A DNA stretch of 64,000 bases from Notamacropus eugenii (taxonomy: Eukaryota; Chordata; Mammalia; Diprotodontia; Macropodidae): NCBI RefSeq assembly GCF_028372415.1, contig NC_092879.1:63838151-63902150 (forward strand), in the 5' to 3' direction. The position numbers and the translations under genes were made by a program. Position 1 is the first letter of the stretch. Each line of letters begins with the position of its first letter. The notes below the pieces were generated by a model that was given only the letters and a program-made list of their open reading frames with translations, was not told the DNA's origin and searched no databases. This document shows, piece after piece, positions 10,061 to 21,399 of the stretch.

Positions 10061-11879
10061 TTTAATATTACTCTAAGTGTGAGGGAAGTGAGCCTTCCTT
10101 CTAAGCCATGTCCTCCTCACCCAAACCAAGATTTTTCAATCCAGCCAGGCTCAAAAGCCCTAGACATATTCAGGAGTGTGGCCTCTTCATTTTCCCAGTG
10201 TACTTCACCCTATATTTCAGTCTCAAAGCTTTTGCTATGCACTCCCTATGTGACCAGGAGAATGGAAAGGTAGGAGACTGCACCCCTTTTTTTTCTGAGC
10301 ATCCTACAGGACACCCCTTGAGATATTATTTGAATCATAACTCAAAACATTCAACTAAATATCTCAGACTAATGAGGTTTAGATCTCACCTACACATTTT
10401 ATTCTGCTGTAGATCTTGATAAAATTTATTTCCAACCCCTGTTAGCACCAACCCCCCACCAAAAAAAATAATTATCATACTGGGAACATTCATCAAGGGG
10501 ACTCCGAGTTGTTGCTGGAGTGCAAGGCATTTGTAGAATACTATGAACAACTCACTGAGTTTCTTAATCCAAAAATTATCTCCTGGCAGTTTTGTCCTTG
10601 GTTAATGGACTCCTTTGCCCTAATCCCTGAAAGAGCCTAGTTCACAAATCATTTCAATTTCAATTAAGAGCTTTACTTGGCCCCCAGATACAAGCCTTTG
10701 ACTATCACCATTTCTATCATGCCTGGATACGTTAGAGACAGTTTCCAGTTTTGGTGCAATTCAAGAGAGCCAACTCAACTTTCTAAGCCACAGCTGTTAA
10801 ACAACAACTACTACCCTGCAAACAGACAGGAAAATCTTTAGGTGAAAAAACTGCAAAATTCCCAAGAAACCAAACAGCAAAAATCAAGTATCCTAGCCAG
10901 AGACATCAGGCATGGTTTTCTTTTCCATCTTCAAGGTTCAGCTCTGAGATGGTTTTTCTATTTGATTATTTTACCATCAGTCCAATTTTCTGTCACAGTT
11001 GTTGGCCATCAAAGTGGTTTTCTCCAGTACAGATGCGTTTGCTCATGCAATAGGTTGCTGTCATAGAGTAGCAAATGGAAGCCACTGACCCAGTGGACCC
11101 TCCAACCCCCCCAAAAAAGGCGGCAGAATTTTAGTCATCATCATGATGAGGGCTAGAACAAAAGAAAAAAGAACCATGATCTTGCAAAATGCAACTCCCT
11201 CTGGTAGGTACATTTCAAGACCTGAGACACAGAACTGGAAATGGTCTTTGGTCAACCCATTTCACCAATGTTGGTAAGAAGAAAAGCTGGGATTAACACC
11301 AGATCCTTTAATGTTGAAACTCTTTCTACCATTTTGACTTTCAAATAGATAGAAAATGCCAACAAAAGGGTACCAAAGTGATAAATGTGAGGGAAAGATG
11401 ACCACCTCAGGCTAAAATAACCCAAGTGAACAATAACGACTCTCTGGAAGGGAAGGGACCAGGACAGTTTTACTAAGATCAGTCAACAAGGCGGAGGCAA
11501 AGAGAGTATGGTTTGAGTCTTGTTCAGAGAATAAACCAAAACTTATCATATCAGGTCAGAGCTTAATATCATACTAAGTCCATAAGATGAGGCAGGAGGG
11601 AGAAAAGTAGTTCCTAGAAGAAATTTGAAAGCCAAGGAGTTAACATTGAGCATGTTAGGGTGACTGCCCCACAAAGGCGAGAGATAGACTTTGAGGGTAA
11701 TATGGCAGTTTGCCTAGTCCCTCTTTCCCATTAAAAATATGATCCTCACATCCACTCCTCCCTCTGCCATGTTAGTGTCGCCATCAACCATGATGCTTGG
11801 CATGGTGTTCCTGGATCCCTCATCAACCTTACTGTGTACATATCACCCTAGATGACAGGAATCACATCAAGAGATATGA
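10061..11879. other. Long stretch without a recognised gene or element
   Basis: About 1.8 kb of mixed composition. Possible traces of an antisense SINE at about 11,230-11,330 are too weak to call. Open frames such as 10,108-10,419 show no domain. Confidence 0.45.
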
Positions 11880-11945
11880 TTATTCTTTGTCTCTCTTGCT
11901 TCCCAGCATAGTGCCATCCACTTAAAGGGCAATTAATAGATGCTT
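11880..11945 (+). mobile_element. L2 3' terminus, weak
   Basis: TCTTGCTTCCCAGCATAGTG followed by a GGCAATTAATAGATG end resembles the last 60 bases of L2. The flanks do not add support. Confidence 0.5.
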
Positions 11946-12011
11946 CTCCAATTACCAGATTGAGTTAGATGTGACCAGATATCAGACTAGAAAGCAGGAA
12001 GGGAAAATATA

Positions 12012-12550
12012 ATTTAATTCAACAAACATTAATTATTATATCCTTGGGTCCAGGCACTGGGGATACCAAGGAAAAACATAATCATTTCTGCCCCTAAAGA
12101 ACGCTGTCTTCTGGGAGGAAATGGCAGACAAACAAATACAGGAATACAAAGGCATTTCAGAAGGGGGCCGTTAACCCGATGAGATGAGGAAGTTTTCAGG
12201 AAGGAGTTTGCAGTTGGATTTAGCTCTGAATAGAGCTGGAGATTCAAAGAGGGAAAGGGGAGAAGAGGCAATGCAAGAATAGAGAAGTGTTTATGCAAAA
12301 GTACAGAAGTAGGAAATAGGATGCCATGCTTGGGTAACAGCCAGGAGGTCTTTTCAACAACAAGACAGAGTACATGACAGAAAGTCATTTCATATCAGGT
12401 TGGAAAAAGTAGTAGGAAGCCAAATTGTGAAGTGTTTTCAACACTCAGCAGAAGAGTTTGTATTTTATCCTTAAGGTAATAGGGAGCCACTAAAAACTTC
12501 TTGGTCAAATGGAAGAACAAATTAAATAGACCAGAGTGTAGCATTCAGGA
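12012..12550 (-). mobile_element. L2 LINE, 3' region
   Basis: The left side is the inverted L2 terminus (TTCAACAAACATTAATTATT, then CCAGGCACTGGGGATACCAA). It is followed by L2-type antisense text including GAAGCCAAATTGTGAAGTG and AATAGGGAGCCACTAAAAAC near 12,479. The order is that of the L2 3' UTR and ORF2 C-terminal region read backwards. Confidence 0.8.
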
Positions 12551-13764
12551 ACCCAAATATTTCCAATTGTGCTTTAAAAAAAAATCAACCTATTTACTAG
12601 AAATTTAGACAAATTAGATAGAAAACCTAGGGAACTGAATTTCTTTTAAAAAAAAAGTCTTTGCTTTTTGACAAATTTTCCCCAATGGGAGATATAATTG
12701 GACACTCAGTATCTCAAAATTCTCCACATATTGGAAGGACCACTAAATGGAAGAGTTAATGAATTATCCTGCTTATTTCCACAGGTCAAAAATATGGGCT
12801 TATTAGGAATCTAAGACTCTATTGGCTCATGGAGGTCAATTTTGACCAAGTTACCACTTCAAAAGAATTTCAGGCATGGAACAAGTAGAAAGGAGCTTAG
12901 TCAATAATGACTGAATGGCAACATGAATGAATAGATGAATGAGTGGGATTTATGAATTAAAGTCTAATTGACCTCAAAGTTCCCATGGATTTGCAAGAAT
13001 TCCCAAGGCTAATGAAACCTGGGCCAATTTCCTGAGAAGAGATGGTTATGGGCAACATTGTTATTTACACCTGGCCTGGATACATCCATTGCCATTGACT
13101 TCCTGAGAATTAATAGTACGGAAATGTTGAGTTTATAATGCACACCCAAATCAGATTAAGAGCAACAAAGGGCATGCTTTCCTTTTAATTTGTACTTAGG
13201 AATTATATCTATTAACAAGCATTCTAAGCTGGAAAGGGAGAGGAAGAGGTAACAGGCATACTTCACAATTAAATTAAAATTCCCAGACGAGAGTTGGTCT
13301 GTTTTGATTGGTTGGAAACCAGGCTGCAAAACTATAAGCAGTTCAGTGGCCAAGTTGGTCTACTGTGACAATAATGACTGGGGAAAACACATAGAAAGGC
13401 AGTCCATGTCTGCAGGGTGATGCCATTTGGCAGAGTGGAAAACAAACAGGAAGCAGGGCATTGATTTAGAGAGCTTAAGCTGTCTTTGTGCCCACAAAGA
13501 CCTGGGATTGAATTTATTGTCAGAAAAAAGTGAAGGTACTTCTAAATACATCAAGAATGATAGAGCTGATATAAATCTATAGCTTTCCCAGGACAGCATT
13601 GGGTATACTGTACATATTTTTCTTAGAGAATGTTTGAATACTAGAGCCAATTTTCAGGGCACTCATAGTTCTAAGGATCTATAAAATATCAACATGTTAT
13701 TGGCCACCCTCTCTAGGTTTCCTTTCAACATTTATTCAACCAGTATTTTTGGGAAGGTAAAGTA
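12551..13764. other. Unique sequence, nothing recognised
   Basis: About 1.2 kb AT-rich sequence. Minus-strand frames near 13,156-13,650 carry no recognisable domain. Confidence 0.5.
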
Positions 13765-13908
13765 GGCCATCTTTTGCCTCATTTCTTACCTAAACTTTAA
13801 TAACTGAAGGGGCTTTGCCTCAGACAAACTGAGACCTGGGAAAGACCTTAGCTTAAAAAGACCAGGGTTCCCCACTGTATCCCGGGCCATTGTCAGATGT
13901 CTTGTCCT
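13765..13908 (+). mobile_element. Inner right part of the snapback-type marsupial repeat
   Basis: It matches 33,080-33,200 of the complete copy: GCCTCATTTCTTACCTA, GGCTTTGCCTCAGACAAACT, GAGACCTGGGAAAGACCTTA, then CACTGTATCCCGGGCCATTG. Both terminal arms are missing. Confidence 0.7.
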
Positions 13909-13969
13909 TTTTTTTCATTACATAATGATGAAAATATGAAATTTTAGAGGTAATGGAGGCCATCCAAAT

Positions 13970-14128
13970 TCAAGGGTTCTTAAGATTTTTTTTTTATGTT
14001 TCTGGACCCCTTTGGCAATCTGGTGAAACCTAATGAAGTTTTTTCAGAATATTATTTTTAAATGCATACAACAAAATATATAGGATTACAGAGTAAGTCA
14101 ATTATATTAACATTCATTAATCAAATTT
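13970..14128 (+). mobile_element. Unnamed AT-rich mammalian repeat, copy 2
   Basis: GGGTTCTTAAG, GACCCCTTTGGCAATCTGG, TTCAGAATATTATTTTTAAA and ATATAGGATTACAG appear in the order shared with the copies at 4,015, 35,770 and 48,775. Confidence 0.6.
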
Positions 14129-14169
14129 AGTTTTCAAAAAACAAGCTTACCTTACCACAGGCTAAGGTC

Positions 14170-14330
14170 CTCTGACTTAATCCAACTAGTCATCATTTTC
14201 CAGAAGAGGAAACTAAGGCTTAGAGAGGTCAAAAAGTGACTTAGCCAGGGTCACAACTTGCTTCAAGCAGAACCAGAAGTAAAACCCAGGTCTCTCAGCT
14301 CACAGGTAAGAGCACTTTCACACAGACCTT
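14170..14330 (-). mobile_element. MIR-like SINE
   Basis: Antisense order: AGAAGAGGAAACTAAGGC, AAAGTGACTTAGCCAGGGTC, AAAACCCAGGTCTCTCAGC, then GTAAGAGCACTTTC. Confidence 0.82.
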
Positions 14331-14334
14331 TTCA

Positions 14335-14600
14335 AGTGATCCTTACTAAAACCCAGTGAGGTAGGCTGGGCAGTGATAATTGTCCCCATTTTAGAGACAA
14401 GTAAAGGAAGGTCCAAAGCATACAGCTTTATTAAAGGGAAGGGAGAGACTGCCATCCTAATACAAGTCAGGAACAACAATGACCGAAAAGGGATCAAGTC
14501 AAAGACTTAAGTGGTTCAAAACCAGAGGATGGGTCCAACCTGGGTACTAAACCCAGGTCCTCTCTAGTACCCTTCCCTCTATGCCTCTGTCCAAACTGAG
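14335..14600 (-). mobile_element. MIR SINE, interrupted
   Basis: The 3' half (ACCCAGTGAGGTAGGCTGGG, then CCCCATTTTAGAGACAAG) and the 5' half (AAACCCAGGTCCTCTCTAGT, CTATGCCTCTG) are separated by about 90 bases of unrelated sequence near 14,430-14,520. Confidence 0.75.
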
Positions 14601-15504
14601 TCTTCTTCATGGCCCTACCTCCTCTTCCCCCTCTCAATCTAATTGTCATAGCTACAGTAGCATATTTCAACAATAATCAGATTCAGAAAATATTTGTGAG
14701 ATTTAGAAATCCTGATGAACCTTGACCCAAAGGGGTCTGCCCTTAGCATTCTGATGACAAACTCACTAGAACCAATGAGCATTTCACCCCGTCTTTCTTT
14801 TCTAAGACTAAGGAAACCCTTGGCTGTGCGCTGCAAACAAGGTGACAGTAAAGTTATCAATCAAGAGAAATAGCTGGCCACTAGCATCTGGGAAGGGGCA
14901 TGGCATCATAATTCTCAGGCCACAAAGCAGGCAGTTCAGAAGGAAGGAGGATAGCCTATTGGCTAGTTGGCTCTATTTTAAATTTCTGCTAAATGAAAGA
15001 GGTAGCTAGATCGAGGCATCAGAGGCTCAAAAATTCATATGACTAGTTCTGATAATGCCACAGGATGAATAATCTTGATTTCTCTTGTCCCCTTGTGTAT
15101 ATCTGGCTGTGTATAACTTTTAAATTGCAAAATTCTAGCCAAGGTCCACAGAGGACTGCTCCTTGAAGTTAAGATTTTAGTAACTCCCTTATATTGAGAA
15201 AAATGGACGTACAGAAATATTAGATTCAAGGGAAATTGGTTTAAGAGCTTTTGACTGGAAATTTCAATGATGTACCCACATATGAGAAAAATTGGACTAT
15301 AGCACACTATGCCAGCCTTTTAATTTTCACTGACGAAAGCACCCATTTAAATCAAAGCACCAAAGGGCAAAAGTAGCCTATCAATGGAACAATGTAGAGG
15401 GCAAATTATGAGTCTGGCCTCCCAAGAGAGAAGGCAAACAAAACCCAAACTCTCTCAAGAAGCTTCAGATGGGTAGTCATAGAAGTACTAGCAGTTTGTG
15501 ACTA
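14601..15504. other. Unique sequence, nothing recognised
   Basis: No repeat core or RNA signature. Minus-strand frames at 14,639-14,860 and 15,035-15,307 lack recognisable domains. Confidence 0.5.
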
Positions 15505-15650
15505 CGGAGACTGGGCTTTTCTGCCTAGCTCTATTCTCTACTGGGGTTGTATGACCTTGTCTGAGTCATTTCCCATGCTCTGGGTCTCGTTTTCTTCACC
15601 TGAAAAAATGAGGAGGGTTAAACAAGATAACATCGAAAGCTTGGATATTC
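15505..15650 (+). mobile_element. MIR SINE
   Basis: TGTATGACCTTGTCTGAGTC is followed by GGGTCTCGTTTTCTTCACC, then TGAAAAAATGAGGAGGG. The 5' head is poorly preserved. Confidence 0.75.
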
Positions 15651-15815
15651 CATTAAATCAAGTGTGGTTTAAAATGAATGAAAGGATGAAACATTCTGCA
15701 AAGCCATGAGTGAAAATCAGGCCCATGACTTTGTATCCATACCTCAGGTAGGTTTCCAGACACACTTTGGGGGGAAATCAATACTGAATAATTTCTTTTA
15801 CACACAGTGCACACT

Positions 15816-15847
<32 letters not shown>

Positions 15848-16404
15848 ATGTGTACATTAAGACAACAGGAAAGGAGGGGATGCAGGAAGGGAAAAGTAGG
15901 AGAGAAAAATGTCTATAGTGGAGGAACGTGGAAAGAGTAAGACAAAAACAAGAGCCTGTTAGAAAATGTGGAAACATCCAGGAAACTTAGAGTTTTCAAT
16001 GGAAGGATACAAGGTGCATCCAAGGGACAGGATTTTCAAAATTATACTAGGAAAAAGCCTTTCCCTTGGGTCCTACTTGGATTCCTTCTGACAGCATGGG
16101 ATTGTTGGAGAGGGCAGGCCAAGAGGGATTCAGATCCTGAAAGCCATGTGTGAGTTTCTGGTAGTTTCTACCACACTAGAAGAACTTCAAAGTCTAGGCC
16201 CATTGACTATGTCTTTTGTCCAAGGACCAGTTCAAGGTCAGATTAACCCTATAACAGGTGGAGTGGAGGGGGTGAATGGTTTGGGCCTAACAACACATAA
16301 AGAACAGTTACTAGTGGATACAGGAGATAAACAGGATGGCCACACTGAGGACATCTCAAATATTTTGATGGGCTTTTATTTGAAATACCTCTGCCAAGAT
16401 GAAA
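15651..16404. other. Unique sequence with a CA microsatellite
   Basis: Contains (CA)n at about 15,814-15,842. The remainder is unassigned. A reading frame near 16,310 contains a Leu-Val-Asp-Thr-Gly string, which I regard as chance. Confidence 0.5.
15814..15842. repeat. (CA)n microsatellite
   Basis: About 14 CA units. Confidence 0.95.
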
Positions 16405-16598
16405 GAAACTTAGAGCCTTGAAGTCACATGTGGCCCTCTAGGTTCTCAAGTGTGGCCCTTTGATTGAATCCAAACTTCATATATCAAATCCCCTTAATCA
16501 AAGGATTTGTTCTGTAAAACTTGGACCCAGTCAAAGGGCTGCACCCAAGGACCTAGAGAGCCACATGCGGTCTGGAGACCACAGGTTCCCTAACCCTG
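16405..16598. mobile_element. Fold-back hAT-like MITE, copy 1
   Basis: Roughly 190 bp that is almost entirely one imperfect inverted repeat. The left arm has CACATGTGGCCCTCTAGGTT and GTGGCCCTTTGATTG. The right arm has CAAAGGGCTGCACC, GGACCTAGAGAGCCACATGC and the terminus GGTTCCCTAACCCTG. Read inward, that terminus is CAGGGTTAGGGAACC, a hAT-style end. The left terminus is degraded. No coding capacity. The partner copy is at 45,046-45,240. Confidence 0.75.
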
Positions 16599-17037
16599 TC
16601 TAGTGCTTCAGGCTTACTTGGCCTATATTTTCACCGGCTTCTCTGAAGTGCGTTGACCTGATGATGACGAAAATGACTTCAATAGGATTCATTACCCAAA
16701 AAGTGATGGACAGGTGATGTCCCAGAAGTGAGTGGGGAAATACGATGCTAGCCATCTCCCAAGGCAGAGAAGGACACTCCCTCACAAACAGACATACAGA
16801 CCCTCTGAAGTAGTCATGAATAGAAAAAAAAACATGTTTTCTTAAGAACTGATGACTAGGCTTAAAAAAACTGAGTATGTGTCTTGTACATTATGACATT
16901 GTGGAAATTCACTCTCTTCTGCTTTACAACTTTAACCTTTCCTTTTATTTATTTTTTGCTATCAGTTCTTCTGCTGAATGCCTCTGGTGAGTTATTGCAT
17001 ATTAGACAAACTTTTCTGTGTGTGTGTGTATGTGTGC

Positions 17038-17068
<31 letters not shown>

Positions 17069-17644
17069 TGCTCACAAGTACACACATGCCTGTGGCAGTG
17101 GTTAAAATAAAAAAAAGGTTTGTGTTTGTGTGTGTTTCTTAATGAATAATTTCAGCTTCTGAACTGAATAGATTTTGCTAACTAAATATGCCATCTATTT
17201 GTTCCTTTTGATTTTTGAGAAAATTGCTGAGGTTTGGTTTCCTAGGAAATAGTTTTCTGGCAGGAGGAATGAATTTGGACTGATTGGCTCCTCTACTTAT
17301 TTGTTCCCCTAACATTTTGTTATAGGATTAACTATTCTGCTATGAGATGAAATGCACTTGGATGGAAGGCTTTCTATTAGGGAGGTCAGAGCAGAAAGAA
17401 AATGGTCTGGCCAGTTGGAAGGTTGGGTTTTAGACAGTCATAAAATTGTGGCCTTGGAAGGGTCCTTAGCAGCCTTGCAGTGGGACTTCTATCAAGCCAC
17501 AGCTGATGAGTAGGCATGCACACAGACCTCACAACTTCCAGAGAGCTCTTGCTCTTAGGAAGTCTGTCTTCACCTCAAGCTTAAACCCGTCTCTCTGCAA
17601 CTCCCTCCTCCCACCATCCTCTGGGGCAGATGCTGGCTGTCTAC
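16599..17644. other. Unique sequence with a TG microsatellite
   Basis: Apart from the (TG)n at 17,020-17,067 I recognise no repeat, gene or RNA in this stretch of about 1 kb. Confidence 0.5.
17020..17067. repeat. (TG)n microsatellite
   Basis: About 22 TG units with two interruptions (TATG and CATG). Confidence 0.95.
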
Positions 17645-17760
17645 CAATCAACAAACATTTAAGGAGCACCTACTATAAGTCAAGCTCATTGCCATGTCTC
17701 AGGGATACAAAGACAGAAATCAAATGGTCTCTGCCTTCAAGAAACTACCATTAACAAGGT
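17645..17760 (-). mobile_element. L2 3' terminus
   Basis: Inverted L2 end: ATCAACAAACATTTAAGGAG, CACCTACTATAAGTCAAGC, then CAGGGATACAAAGACAGAAA and TCTGCCTTCAAGAAACT. Confidence 0.85.
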
Positions 17761-17949
17761 GTGTGATTTTCCTGGGCCTTTGTTTGCCCGTTGGCCCAAA
17801 GAGAGGGTTGAAGATGTTCACCAAGGTGTTTTCCAGCTGTAACTCTTACTATTCCTGTGATTTCCTTTTTTAACTTATGGCAGAGTGGAAAGAATTAACT
17901 ACAAATCTATAAAATGTATTAGCGATGTGATCCCCGGACAAATTACAGG

Positions 17950-18080
17950 TTCCTAGATTCGAAGCTGGAAGTGATCTCCCAGCTGTTCTAAAGGTCACGT
18001 GGTATCCATGAGCAGAATCAGCATTTGAATTCTGTGCTTTGTGCTTCAAAGTATGAGGGTTCTTTCCATTATACATTTAG
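17950..18080 (-). mobile_element. MIR/THER-type SINE with central loss
   Basis: The left edge CCTAGATTCGAAGCTGGAAG matches the antisense 3' end of this SINE class. The right edge runs AGCATTTGAATTCTGTGC to TTCTTTCCATTATACATT. The antisense core is mostly deleted. Confidence 0.65.
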
Positions 18081-18081
18081 G

Positions 18082-18460
18082 CCTTCTGAGTCTCTGTTTT
18101 TCCTCTTCTGTAAAATGGGTATACTAAAGGAATAGTAAATACAGCACCACCTCAGAATCAGAAAGACCAGTGTTCAAGTTCCATCTCTGACACATACTGG
18201 CTGCATGACCCTGGATGAGTCACTTACCATCTTCATGTTCTGAGCAATTCTCTAAGACTAAAATGGCACAGAAAGAGCTGCCTTACATTGGCAGAGGGAG
18301 CCTCCTCACCGGGAATTCCCTTTGTCAATGAAATCACAGGTTTACTCCCCATCTGTAAGTACTTAACTCCCAGGATTGTTGTGAGGATGAAATGAGATAA
18401 AGTATGTAAAGTCTCTGCAAACTTTCAAGGGCTTTATAAATGTCAGATCACAGTCTTATT
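18082..18460 (+). mobile_element. MIR 3' half split by a younger SINE
   Basis: The first piece (CTCTTCTGTAAAATGGG, ending near 18,132) and the second piece (AGGATTGTTGTGAGGATGAA, then AGGGCTTTATAAATGTCA, from about 18,346) form one MIR core and tail once the SINE at 18,133-18,345 is disregarded. Confidence 0.75.
18133..18345 (+). mobile_element. Marsupial tRNA-derived SINE with long tail
   Basis: The head has AGACCAGTGTTCAAGTTCC and GGCTGCATGACCCTGGATG. The tail GCAATTCTCTAAGACTAAAA, ACATTGGCAGAGGGAGCC, CAATGAAATCACAGG is the long 3' end seen again in the SINE interrupted by the HIGD1A pseudogene. It is nested in a MIR. Confidence 0.8.
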
Positions 18461-18764
18461 CACCAGTCTCAATTACCGATGCTCAAGATGAGGGCATTGT
18501 ATGGATTATCTCGACAGGCAACAGCAGCCTCAAAACAAAACAGAAAACCATAAACTAAAAAGTGATGAGAATGTGGCAACTGACTATGCAAATGAGGCAA
18601 TCAGACAGCATAAGAGGAGGCAGTCATCAGAAATGAACATGAGAAATGGTAGTGTTTCTGTTTAGCATAGGCCAATTTATTTGAATTAAAAGTCTAGAAA
18701 TTCCGTAATAAACACTTCAGACTTGGTGAATTTTTTGTTCAAAATCAGTTTTCAAAACCAAGGT
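18461..18764. other. Short unassigned stretch
   Basis: About 300 bases of AT-rich sequence with no recognised element. Confidence 0.5.
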
Positions 18765-18920
18765 TGGGAAGCTAGGTGGTGCTGCAGTGGATTGAGTACC
18801 AGTCCTGGAGGCAGGAGGACCTGAGTTCAAATCTGGCCTCAGACACTTACCAGCTGTGTGACTCTGGGCAAGTCCCTTCACCCCAACTGCCTCTAACAAA
18901 AGAACTAAATAAAGTAAAAC
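18765..18920 (+). mobile_element. tRNA-derived marsupial SINE
   Basis: Well-preserved head: GCTAGGTGGTGCTGCAGTGG (18,770-18,789), then GAGTTCAAATCTGGCCTCAG and GTGTGACTCTGGGCAAGTC. It ends in an A-rich AAATAAAGTAAAACC. One of the younger-looking SINEs here. Confidence 0.9.
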
Positions 18921-19009
18921 CGAGGGCACTGGGCTTGGCTGCTCATGTTTTGGAATCATGGTCCTTGGATATGCAACTTCCCAAGACATCACTTCTCATT
19001 CTTATGGGT

Positions 19010-19400
19010 GGCTTCCATCCTTTGCCCTGGTCAGACCAAGGCTAGGGGACATTTCCAGTTCAAGGTATTGTGCTTTTGGAACACAACTAAGCTGGAGAGA
19101 ATTAAGGGGAGTGTGACCAAGATTCTTAACAGCCTTGAAATCATGCCCTAAGGAGGATCAGTTGAAGAAACCAGGGCTATTTCACTGGGGGAGGGGGGGA
19201 GAAAGCTTAGCTAGTCATCAGTCTAAGTTTCCTAACCCATAGAGGTGTCCAAGACTGGAGAACGCTGCCTTGAGATGCTCTCACTGGTGGATATTCAGAC
19301 AGAGGCTGAATGACTGTGTGCTTGAGACTGGAGTAGGCCTACTCCTGACACAGGATGGACTAGATGGGTGGCTGCTAAGCAGGTATGCTGATGAATGCTT
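19010..19400 (+). mobile_element. CR1/L3-clade LINE, 3' end of ORF2
   Basis: GCCCTGGTCAGACCA, AGCTGGAGAGAATTAAGGGG, GCCTTGAAATCATGCCCTAA, GAGGATCAGTTGAAG, then AGAGGTGTCCAAGACTGGAG and GGATGGACTAGATGG follow the C-terminal CR1 reading order (ALVRP, then EIMPYEDRLKE, then a final GLDWM-like block). There are several frame breaks, so it is an old relic. Confidence 0.75.
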
Positions 19401-19724
19401 AATGATTTGCTTTCCAGAAGGAAAAAAAATGTACAGTATACTCTCAAGTTTAATCTGCATTACAAACATTTTCCCCATCACTTTGGTAAACCTAGGCAAT
19501 AAAAAAGAAAGGGTAAATCAAGCCCTTATTGGTAGGGTTTGCTGATTTCCAAGCTAGAAATACTCAATTTGCAAATTTAATGATAGATTCTTGATAGCCA
19601 CTAGGAACTAGCTGCCACCTTGGTTCCCTTTCAAATGCAATAGGGTTCTTCCTGGGCATGGAATCAACCATCTAGCCTTTTCCTCCCTGAAACCATTTTC
19701 CAAAAGATAAGAAGAGAACTTTTA
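19401..19724. other. Unassigned stretch
   Basis: No recognised repeat or gene. Confidence 0.5.
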
Positions 19725-19965
19725 AAAAACAGCAAACATTCGTTTAGTGCTATAATGTTCCCAGAATGATTTACACACCCTGTCTCCTTTGATTCACAAC
19801 AGCTCTATGAGGTAGGGGCTTGTTATTATGCCCGTTTTACAGATGAAGAAACTGATGCAAACTGAGGTTAATTGATTTACCTAGGGGCATGAAACCAGTA
19901 AGTAATAGGCAGTATTTGAACTCAAGAATTCCAGACACAATATCCCCTACCCCATTTAACTACCT
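19725..19965 (-). mobile_element. MIR SINE, near full length
   Basis: Antisense order: CACAACAGCTCTATGAGGTA (19,795-19,814), CCGTTTTACAGATGAAGAAA, TTGATTTACCTAGGGGCATG, TATTTGAACTCAAGAATTCC. Both halves are present. Confidence 0.9.
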
Positions 19966-21064
19966 TGATTGGTAACATTACACAACTGGTCATGTATCCA
20001 GTCTCATTGAGTTAGCCAGATTGGTTTTCCAACTGGATATTTTGTTTTATTGGCAGGAGACCAATTCTGTAGGTGGTCACAGCAAAGACATTAATATATA
20101 CATTTTCAACTCAGTAGCAACAATTAATTCTTTTGATTTAGGAAGAAAGGATTTTTATAGCAGTATTTTTTCTTGCATTCTGCTTTTGACTGCTGGCCTC
20201 CTTTTATGTTTGACCAGGCACATTTCCACCAATTCAGATTTCTTAGTCATTTTTCACCAAATCCTCTGCTCAGAGGGAGATGTATAATGGGACAATCTTG
20301 CCCCGAAACTTCTGGATTCAAGAAAAGGAGATTATATTCAATGGGAGGAGAAGTAGGATTTATTCTATCTTTTAAGAGGATCTGATTTCTGAGGCGGTCG
20401 CAGAAATCGTTACCTCTGCTCTAAGTCTATATCTGATTTAATCTAACCAAGTCTAAATGCAGTCTCTAGAGGCCAAAAGAGAAAGAGAGATGTGCTAATG
20501 GAAAGGGCTGATCAACACTTCCTGAAGCTTTAGTGGAAGAGTGCAGCAAGGAAAAGTCACCAAAACCCCCAAAGCAGTCTCTTATCTCAGGCTTACTTAG
20601 GCACGTGGTAGGAGTTAACCCCCTCTCCTTTGTCCCATCGCTTATTGGAGTTTGCTGGGATAATGCCACTGATAGTCTAAAAGACATGAGGTGTAGGCGT
20701 GTTGGTGTGCTTGTATGCCTACATATATATACACATATGTGTACACATATACTGGCATACATATATTCAATTGTGTCCCTACATTTTCATCCCACTTTTT
20801 AATGGTGAAGACATATGACAAATATGTAGCTTTGGATGACCCAATGCTGATATTACAGAACATAAATTTGACATCATGGGGCTCTTATACATGCCATGCC
20901 CAGAATATATTGTCCTATGGGTAGCAACGTGATGGGTATTTGAGATGTTATATACTGTGAATTGGCCAAAAAAGACCCCAGGATCTTCATATATTCTACT
21001 ATTGCATCCTCAGAAATGATGTCCTTGGTATTTGCTCATGATTTCAGAAATTCTATCATGGAGT
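19966..21064. other. Unique sequence with a TA/CA-rich patch
   Basis: Contains low-complexity ACATATATATACACATATGT-like text at 20,720-20,765. No gene or repeat family is recognised in the rest. Confidence 0.5.
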
Positions 21065-21250
21065 TTAAGGGTTTTGAGCTGCAAGGAACCTTAAGAATCA
21101 TCTTAGTTCAACCCCCTCATGTTATTACAGGGGAAGTGAGTTGGACAGGGAGAGAGTTGCTCCAGGTCACATAGATATAGCAATTAAGGAGGAGAGTTGG
21201 GAACCTTACTATGCAAAGAAGACCTGGGCCCAATTATCACTCCACATTAT
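21065..21250 (-). mobile_element. MIR/THER-type SINE
   Basis: GAGCTGCAAGGAACCTTAAG, TTCAACCCCCTCATGTTATT, then CTCCAGGTCACATAG and GGGAACCTTACTATG: the antisense 3' to 5' order with a diverged 5' head. Confidence 0.78.
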
Positions 21251-21399
21251 TCTTTCACATTATGCCTACACAGGCTACCTGCACTCAGTCAGAATATTTC
21301 CTCAGAAATTTAGCTGATGTCTTTTATGAATCCCCTGGAAATTCCACTACATCCACCCCTAAACTTCCCCTCCCCACAAGTATCAGAAGACTCCCAGGA

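Noticed and set aside
16146-16421. Plus-strand frame containing a Leu-Val-Asp-Thr-Gly string, as in aspartic proteases
   Set aside because: Only five residues match, with no supporting motif before or after and no neighbouring element structure; chance is the simpler explanation.
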